Assembly: GCA_015501595.1 (NCBI GenBank)
Contig: JADNRX010000233.1
Location: 1 to 64,000, forward strand
DNA: 64,000 bases
Reading direction: 5' to 3'
Origin: Hymenopellis radicata
Lineage: Eukaryota > Basidiomycota > Agaricomycetes > Agaricales > Physalacriaceae
Below are positions 57,697 to 64,000 of this stretch, piece after piece (the stretch's first letter is position 1; each line of letters opens with the position of its first letter). The position numbers and the translations under genes were made by a program. The notes beneath the pieces were generated by a model. The model saw only the letters and a list, made by a program, of their open reading frames with translations. It did no database searches and was not told the DNA's origin.

Positions 57697-57820
57697 TGTA
57701 GTTCTCTGTATTGTAGTCGTAGTTGTATGTTTGTTCGATTTATTTTTTTTCCATGTCTGTATCTTCGAGGTGTGAGTATCAGCGATTGCTGCTACCAACT
57801 GTCAAGCTGTTATGGCTGAC

Positions 57821-57886
57821 CGGTAAATGGCTCTGCGGGTGCTCCTAATTGACCAGGAGTCATGAGTTCAATCCTCGTTAATACCA
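57821..57886 (+). tRNA. tRNA-like Pol III unit in F1
   Basis: A-box-like TGGCTCTGCGGG, an anticodon-arm hairpin CTCCT/AGGAG, B-box GAGTTCAATCC in a five-pair T-arm, and TTTT at 57887-57890. The acceptor arm pairs over only four bases, so no identity is assigned. It lies 221 bp from the F1 end and points outward, as at 7106 and 20690. The copy in the right arm is at 58962-59027 (minus). Confidence 0.4.
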
Positions 57887-58112
57887 TTTTGCTCAGTCAG
57901 ATGCGGAGCTATGACCGACTTTGACCGACTATGACCGGTCTCAGTCTTAACCGGTCTTCTTGCGTGTGATTTGTTTAACTTGACCGGTCAGGCTATTTGA
58001 CCGGTCAAGGTTAAAGGTTACTGTAAAATCAAAAATTTCCTAACCGGTCAGGTTAACAGTCAACTGAAAAGTAAGGTATTTAACCTAACTTAACTGGACT
58101 TTCGAACCCTAG

Positions 58113-58254
58113 TGGTGCCATTCTCATAGCGGCTGAAGATTTCTTCGAGTGTGTCGATGACAGACTCGAAATATTGTTCTTGCGGTAGGGATGCGTCCGG
58201 GATGTTGGGGACGGAACAGTCACCAAGGTTGATGTTTTCGGCATCGTGAGGCAT
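58113..58254 (-). pseudogene. Open protein fragment in palindrome spacer
   Basis: From an ATG at 58254, MPHDAENINLGDCSVPNIPD, then SLPQEQYFESVIDTLEEIFS and RYENGT, reads open to the edge of F1 at 58112. It looks like the N-terminal part of a gene cut by F1. I do not recognise it, and no rest was found in the window. Confidence 0.35.
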
Positions 58255-58291
58255 TAAGTCTCTGATTCAACAGATGGAATTTGATTCGAAT

Positions 58292-58735
58292 ACAACGTGA
58301 AAACTACTGGCGTAACCGGTAAGAGCCAGTATAAGAAACGAGTCTTTAGAAGACGTACCTGGCAGCGACGTGGTAAGAGCTGGGGTCATGCAAGATATGA
58401 CTCGCATTACTGTGCGTCCCGCCAAGCGTGAGATAGTCGACCGAGTGCGTCCTCGATCAACCAGAAAATTTCATAAATGAATAACGGAGATGTGCAGTTT
58501 GTTTTGGGACCCGTTGGAAAACCGTTGGGTAACAAACCAACCACACCTTAAGGTTTCTGTAAGAAGTTAGTGATAAAGCAATGAGCCGTAGGTGGGGGAA
58601 ACTCACTCGGTTTGTTTTGGGACCCGTTGGAAAAACCGTTGGGTAACAAACCGATGACGCCTCATAGGACCCAGCCGTAGGCTTATAGGTAGAGACATCG
58701 GTAAGTGAGTCCTAAAAGAGGGAGAAGGCTGGATA
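58292..58735. repeat. Spacer copy of the 45.5-kb repeat
   Basis: Nearly identical to 45497-45945, including both GGTTTGTTTTGGGACCCGTT...GGGTAACAAACC hairpin phrases. It ends at CTGGATAC (58729-58736), directly before the right-hand F copy. At 45.9 kb the sequence continues uninterrupted (AAGGCTGAATACTCACC), so this is the empty site of that insertion. Confidence 0.8.
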
Positions 58736-59151
58736 CTAGGGTTCGAAAGTCCAGTTAAGTTAGGTTAAATACCTTACTTTTCAGTTGACTGTTAACCTGA
58801 CCGGTTAGGAAATTTTTGATTTTACAGTAACCTTTAACCTTGACCGGTCAAATAGCCTGACCGGTCAAGTTAAACAAATCACACGCGAGAAGACCGGTTA
58901 AGACTGAGACCGGTCATAGTCGGTCAAAGTCGGTCATAGCTCCGCATCTGACTGAGCAAAATGGTATTAACGAGGATTGAACTCATGACTCCTGGTCAAT
59001 TAGGAGCACCCGCAGAGCCATTTACCGGTCAGCCATAACAGCTTGACAGTTGGTAGCAGCAATCGCTGATACTCACACCTCGAAGATACAGACATGGAAA
59101 AAAAATAAATCGAACAAACATACAACTACGACTACAATACAGAGAACTACA

Positions 59152-60722
59152 TTAAACAATAGGAAAGTATTTCAAGCCCTCGTGCCAGCGACGCTCGCGA
59201 TCTTCTATCCACTTCTCTTTCTCTTCTTCGGAAGCTGTGGCCCAGAATTCTTCATCAGTTCGCCCGCCGTTGTACACCCACCGAAACAGACCACCCGCCG
59301 AATAGTGCGTCACGGAATATCGACGCTCGCCCTTCCGAATGCGAATATTCGAGTGGATAATGAGAGCGGAAGGGAGATAGATGGTGCATCCGGCGGGGAG
59401 CTCGATAACAAGCTTAAGATCCCACAGTACAATATGGCCACCCTTTGTATGATCAAAGGGCCCAAACGGCGTGACGGCACACCATCCGTCAGGCTTGTTC
59501 GCGAAGTCTCCATGTGGTTCGCAAACGACACGGCCGCCACAATTGACGGTCATGCAAGCAAACGGATTATTGCTAAAGTTACGACGGAGGTGTGGAAGAG
59601 CGGCGGTGAGCGTGTCGAGCGTGGAGACGTAGGCGGTATGCATGGGACGATTATGTGTTTCGAAAGTTCCTGCGAATTATCAGAACAAGAAGGGATAGGC
59701 AATGAAAAACGTACGCCCTACCCACCCCGCCAGACGAATAAAGGAGGGATCGCGCAAGAGACCACGCATGAAGTCCTTGACGGCGCCAGAAAGTGCACGA
59801 TTCCCGGGGCCTAAGGAATATGAGAACAGGAATGATGAGATAAAAAGAAACACGCACCAGCTCACCACCGCCATGAGAAATACCAATCGCCGGGGCAGGG
59901 AAACGCCCGCGCTTGTGCTCGCTCAGCTTCTTCGAAAAAGTAACCCCACGACAGCCTTTGTCAATGGCTTCAACAATTCCCTTCTCGACCGCCGTCCACT
60001 TCTCCTCGTCGCGGGGTTTTCCCGCAATCAACGCTATCATTCGCCTCTTCTGATCCACCACTGGACGACTTCCCGGCACGTAACGAATGAGGCGCATGCC
60101 ATCTTGGGAGAGAACAGCATCGAGGTCATCCTTGGTGCGTGCTTTGGTGGGTGGGTCGCGGCGCTTGCCTTTCCATCCTCCTTCAGCGGCGGGGAGATCT
60201 TGGGCATCAAGGTCGACGACAATAGGATCATGGGCCTCGCGAAGACGTTTATGGCCAACGCCTTTCACCGAAGTTCCAGCATCTGTCTGCGCGCGAGTGC
60301 GAGCCTTAAGACGACGTGAATGTGAGTTACGTTGGCGATGGTTGACGGATTCGGATGCGGGTGACGCGGGAACTGGGTCTGCAGATGCGGATGAAGGAGT
60401 GGGAGTGGGCGACGGGTACGCCTGGCCTGATTGCATAGTCGCGCCCGAGGAAGATTGCGGACGATCCAGAAGAGAAGATTCCTGGCCAAACAAATGAGAA
60501 TTTATATATGATTAGAGGGAGGAGACGTACCATGGGTTTTTCGAGTTCAACATTGGATTCACAATCATCGTTGGTGCCCGCTGCCGCGATTTCCACGTAA
60601 CGAAGCGAAAGAAGGGCGTCCAAGTCGACGTCTACGGCGATGGCCTCCCCAAGCTGCTGCCAGGGAGAGAATTCGCGTCCAGTACGTGTTCGGCGCACTG
60701 GGAAAGGTATGTCAGTAAACAT
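59152..60722 (-). CDS. TET/JBP-like dioxygenase, right-arm copy
   Basis: Mirror of 56126-57696. This copy has the three-C version near 60378, which joins exon 2 correctly. It has four instead of five C at about 59808-59811, which shifts the frame at the start of exon 3, upstream of the H-x-D motif. Thus it also cannot encode a full enzyme as written, but its lesion differs from that of the left copy. The catalytic exon 59152-59670 is intact, with the same H-G-D, distal His and Arg. Confidence 0.68.
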
Positions 60723-61127
60723 TGTCAATGAAGCAGAGAGACGCGTCTAAAGGAGGGCGAGAATACAGATACGAGGTACGCAGATGGGTATGGAGTGGGG
60801 GTCCGCGTCCCAAGGTCGAGTCTTCGGGCCCACTCCATACCCACCAAGCGTAGGCACGCTGCGCATCCGAAGACGGCCAGATATCCGGGGTGCAAGTATC
60901 TGCCTTGGAACAAAGAAAGACTCACTGAGTAGAGCTGCTAATGAGGGCGGTCAGGCATCACGCCTCGTTCGTGGTGGTAAGAGATGAAAAAATTTAAACT
61001 TTTGATCAGATTCACAGCGTAAAGATCATATTTGGGTACCCAGGTGTACAAATAAAAGCTCAGTAATCAAATCTACCCATTTCAGCAGCATGAATTGAAT
61101 GCTGCAAAGGAAAGAATACATGAAAAT

Positions 61128-61438
61128 CTACTCTACAGCTTCAGGTGTTGCCTCTTGGTGGGAGGTAGCAACACCTTGCAAGACAATCCCAGATTCCTCT
61201 CCCAGCTCCTCCATCCCCAGAGAACGATTGTTCTGGGCAGCATTCTAAATGGAATAATGAGTCGCAGATAAATGGAAGACCAACGTTCACGAACCTTAAG
61301 TGCGCCGGACGATTGGGCTAGGCGCATTGCGGCAATAACGTTGGATTGGGTGAAGGGTTGATTGGCGAGCCTGCCTTTAAGACGAGCAAAGGCGCGTTCG
61401 ACGGGCGTGTTGGTATGGGAAGTGGACGACGGCGACAT
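61128..61438 (-). CDS. Small two-exon protein, right-arm copy
   Basis: Exact mirror of 55410-55720: exon 1 61438-61295, intron 61294-61245, exon 2 61244-61128. The 86-residue reading is intact in both arms, whereas the dioxygenase is broken in both. Confidence 0.5.
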
Positions 61439-62265
61439 CTGGACGTGCTGGTGGAGGTGCTGGTGGTGGTTGGTGAAGAAGGGAATGATCGAGGGACAGC
61501 CGCGCAAGGAAGATAATGATCGAGGAATGTATAGTATACATAAATATACAGGCGACAAGCACGAGTACTGTCCGGATGGACGCATACGAGTGCTTGTCTT
61601 GACGCGATTACGAGATGTTGGTTTCTGAATTTGCGGCAAATCTTGGAGTGGAGGATGAGCGTGGCACGAGAATGAATGCCAACGTACTCGCGCCGACGTT
61701 GAGCGGTTCGGTACGTTGCTGCATGAGCATTCTTGCGCCTCCGGGCACCCGCATACTTGGTGTCGGATTGACGTTCTCGGGCTCTCTTTCTGCCATGAAG
61801 AATCAGTTAAGATCAGTGGAAACAGTATCTAGCACGCACCGAGCTATACACTCCTGCCTTCCGTTGCTGCTCTCTATAATATCCCTTTTCTTCAGACACC
61901 CGCTTGAGGCTTCTCCTTTCGTCGGCGCTGTTGCTTAGCGCGCAGAGTGTTCCAAGGTCCGAGTGCGTTGCACGAATGGTGAGCGAAGTACCGGACGTCC
62001 GTCTGGCACGCTGGGAGAAGGACACGAAGCAGTAGACTGCTGGAGCGGAGATGGCAGCAAAGCAGCAAAGTCGGCACAACGATGGTGGTGGAAAGTGATC
62101 AAGTTGTTCCAGATCTGTCTTACATGATCGTGTTCATTTAAGTGTCAACACTCTTTGTTCTGCTTAGATTCTCTTACAACTCGAAGAACATTAAAAGATG
62201 AAATTAAGGTAATAACGCGAGTAGAACTACATGAACGTCATGATAAAGTAATCAAAGAACGCGAA

Positions 62266-64000
62266 TTAATCTGATGTGAACGAAGAACTGAGGGCCTCCA
62301 ACTGGGCATCAAGAAGGGCGCGCTCTTCATCCTCTTGGAGTAACGCCGCGAAAGGATCAATACTTACGACCTCATCGTTTTCTGCCTCGTTGACTTTCGC
62401 AAAGTCTGTCTTGTCCTCGCGCCATCGCGCCTTCATCAGTTGGAGCTCTTCAAACTTGACCGAGCCCAGCTTCGCGCGTAAAACAGACGCGGTTTCGCCA
62501 CTGCTAGAGAACAACCGCTCACAGGAGACTGATGTCGCCTGTGCAGGGAGGATGTCGACGGCGATGCGGGCAACTGTTGGATAACGACGAGCATTTTTCT
62601 AGATCAGGAGGTAAGAGAGAAGAATAAGAATGAGATGGGAGGACTAACCGGCCAATAGACACATAAGTCGGTTTTGGCTGTGACGGATTTCGACATGCGC
62701 TTGGTCCACGCACGCAGCTCCGACTCCCAAGACTTATAGCGATCGTTTCCGCGAGTCTTAACGAGAGCGGCGCGCGCCTTTTCAAATGCATCGTTAGGAT
62801 CCTCGTCTGCATCTGAGGTTACCGCGGGTGATGAGGAACGAGTAGGAGCAGGGGAAGAAGTAGCAGGGGGTACGTCTTGATCATCGCCTTTGTCTTCTGG
62901 CTCATCGTCGTCATCGTCATCGTCGTCCTGGTCGTAGTCGGACTCAGAGCTATCAGAGTCCAAGTTGTCGGGACCAAGATAGTCCCCAGTGAGGCGTAGA
63001 GGCCAATACTTTTCCATCTGTTTAATGGTTAATGTTGAAAACATTAGAAATCCGAATCATAACGCACAGCAGTTTCGACGACCTTTCGCGCTTCCTCTTG
63101 CCAGTTCTTGGCGTTCTTGTTACCCTTTGCGATTTCCTCCTTCTGAGCGTCCGCACCGCCCCAGTTCGTATCCGTCCAGAGAAGCTTGTAATTGGGATGT
63201 ACGACTATTCATAAAGGTGAGCGGAGGATCAGACACGAAAAGCCCACGTACACATAGCGAGAATATAAGAGGGTTTGAGATCGAACTTGCTGTAGTACTT
63301 GTCAAACTTTTCGAAGCCGGCATCGAGTGCGGAATGATATAACGTGTATTTTGGGTCGTTCCGCTTGATGGTCCAGGCTCTGAGGAGCGTTTCGTACGCA
63401 GGAAGGACACTGTAGATCGTGGGTGTCTCGCTCGACGACCAGCTCTGTTGAATACCATGCGGATCCTAAGGGAAAATTAATAAAATCAACTAAAAGAAAA
63501 CACAAGAACGCACAGCAAGAATCTCGCGAATATCCACAACACGAAGCCAGGCTTTCGGTTTAAGCTTGAATGCCGTCCAAGGAATTTTCTTGACGGGCTT
63601 GCCCTTCTGTCGGATGATGGTGATGGGGCCAAAGCGCTCGTCCGCTGCAGAAATGAAACGATTGATGGCCTAAACATTAGTGAGTAAACACTTGAGTACC
63701 GGCGACCGCAGAAGGGACTTACGCTCGAAAGTTCAATAGCGCGATCAACCATTCCATACGCGGTTCCCCAACGTGTATTTCCATGGAGGATTAAGGAAAG
63801 GGTAGGCTCCATTTTCAACTCGGTTTGAAGGCCGTGGAAGTACGCGATCCGTTGGCCAGAGGCTTGAATTTTGACACTTAACGTCCGAATGGCCGCGAGA
63901 CAGTCGATGTCGCCGTGTATAAGATTATCGGGCTCGCTAGGATCCCACTCCCAAATGGCTTGTGTAGTAGCGAGGGCGGCCTGCGACGTGATCTCGGTCA
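62266..64000 (-). CDS. hAT transposase, right-arm copy, partial
   Basis: Mirror of 52847-54582, exons 7-12 with the C-terminal CERLFSSSG domain; the 5' part lies beyond the window. Here the run near 63826 has three A, which keeps the reading open through TELKMEPTLSLILHGNTRW. It therefore represents the intact form of this region. Confidence 0.85.

Larger units (their letters stand above)
50802..58111. mobile_element. hAT element F1 carrying TET/JBP-like gene
   Basis: Left end TAGGGTTTGAAAGTCAAGTTA and inverted right end TAGGGTTCGAAAGTCCAGTTA, with TGACCGGTCA/TTAACCGGTT subterminal words at 50820-51010 and 57900-58090. It holds, all on the plus strand, a 12-exon transposase, a possible small gene, an 86-aa gene and a dioxygenase gene, plus a tRNA-like unit near the right end. 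The 8-bp flanks (CTCTCGGC left, GTGGTGCC right) do not match, so the copy has been rearranged since insertion. About 7.3 kb. Confidence 0.85.
52847..58112 (+). repeat. Left arm of giant inverted repeat
   Basis: Positions in this arm and in 58736-64000 add to 116848 over nearly the whole length (116847 where single-base indels intervene). This shows a near-identical inverted duplication of at least 5.26 kb. Observed differences are a few substitutions (for example an Asp/Asn change at codon 57 of the dioxygenase) and three single-base run-length changes. The repeat continues beyond the window at 64000. Confidence 0.95.
58736..64000 (-). repeat. Right arm of giant inverted repeat
   Basis: Partner of 52847-58112; the spacer is 58113-58735 (623 bp). 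The arm is cut by the window edge, so its true length is unknown. If it covers all of F1 the arms would be about 7.3 kb. Confidence 0.95.
58737..64000. mobile_element. Second hAT F1 copy, inverted, runs off window
   Basis: Begins TAGGGTTCGAAAGTCC and mirrors F1: tRNA-like unit (58962-59027), dioxygenase, hairpin (60786-60842), small gene and transposase, all on the minus strand. Its flank CTGGATAC should recur at its distal end outside the window if it is a simple insertion. Confidence 0.9.

Noticed and set aside
57004..57798. 264-residue minus-strand frame opposite the dioxygenase exons
   Set aside because: It is the antisense shadow of the catalytic exon, and it lacks domains and introns consistent with the sense gene.
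50802..58111. KDZ transposon, since TET/JBP genes are known from that group
   Set aside because: The transposase has a hAT BED finger, CxxH and CERLF dimerisation domain, and the ends are TAGGG; these are hAT traits.
50794..58119. An 8-bp target duplication around F1
   Set aside because: CTCTCGGC and GTGGTGCC differ, so no simple insertion can be claimed for this copy.
52847..64000. Palindrome purely as a folded-read assembly artefact
   Set aside because: Arms differ by substitutions as well as run lengths, and the spacer matches another locus; still, it needs spanning reads, so it is kept as a caution.

Overview
This window looks like accessory, repeat-dominated nuclear DNA from a basidiomycete fungus, probably an Agaricomycete. 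The signs are many short GT-AG introns of about 45-55 bp, hAT transposases, a TET/JBP-like dioxygenase, a DOT1-like fragment, a GDSG-type protease family and traces of LINE, Gypsy and probably Copia elements. I see no ordinary housekeeping gene, no bacterial-style operon and no CRISPR array. The species cannot be named from the sequence.

Almost everything is mobile DNA, mostly hAT-superfamily elements that can be delimited by hand: terminal inverted repeats (TIRs) beginning TAG(A/G)G or CAGTG, flanked by 8-bp target-site duplications (TSDs). At least nine families are present. Each has its own short, often palindromic subterminal word. Element A (315-7394, TSD AGGCCGGC) carries a broken transposase and a multi-exon cargo gene. 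Element B1 (7426-10933, TSD GCTGTTGG) was hit within its own TIR by element H (7432-9969, TSD GGTAGAGA), which then received a MITE and a probable solo LTR. Further delimited elements lie at 14679-16160, 17477-17969, 25423-26645, 32789-33843, 38373-39482, 39801-44209, 44471-44903 and 46284-46786. Between and beneath them lie remains of a LINE reverse transcriptase, a protease-family gene, a Gypsy protease, a DOT1-like methyltransferase and a decayed foldback family (here called J). About a dozen Tc1/mariner-like MITEs (TA target, CTGTA... ends) are scattered throughout.

The most notable region is 50802-64000. Element F1 (50802-58111) is a 7.3-kb hAT element with a 12-exon transposase of about 949 codons (BED finger, D-D and CxxH motifs, CERLF dimerisation domain), a small two-exon gene (86 aa), a possible further small gene, and a TET/JBP-like 2OG-Fe(II) dioxygenase gene (about 476 codons) with H-x-D...H...R. 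A second copy lies head-on beyond a 623-bp spacer and runs off the window, giving inverted arms of at least 5.26 kb. The left copy carries single-base frameshifts in the transposase and the dioxygenase. The right copy has a different single frameshift in the dioxygenase.

Two related non-autonomous F elements (20475-22641 and, inverted, 46111-48788) share ends with F1. Their flanks are the two halves of one interrupted repeat, which points to a past inversion of the roughly 23.5 kb between them. Families A and F also share a tRNA-like module (A box, B box, T-run) about 200-220 bp from one end, pointing outward. Several non-coding hAT elements share hairpin motifs, the clearest being a 54-bp near-palindrome built on CCCCGAGCAATTGCGCGGGG.
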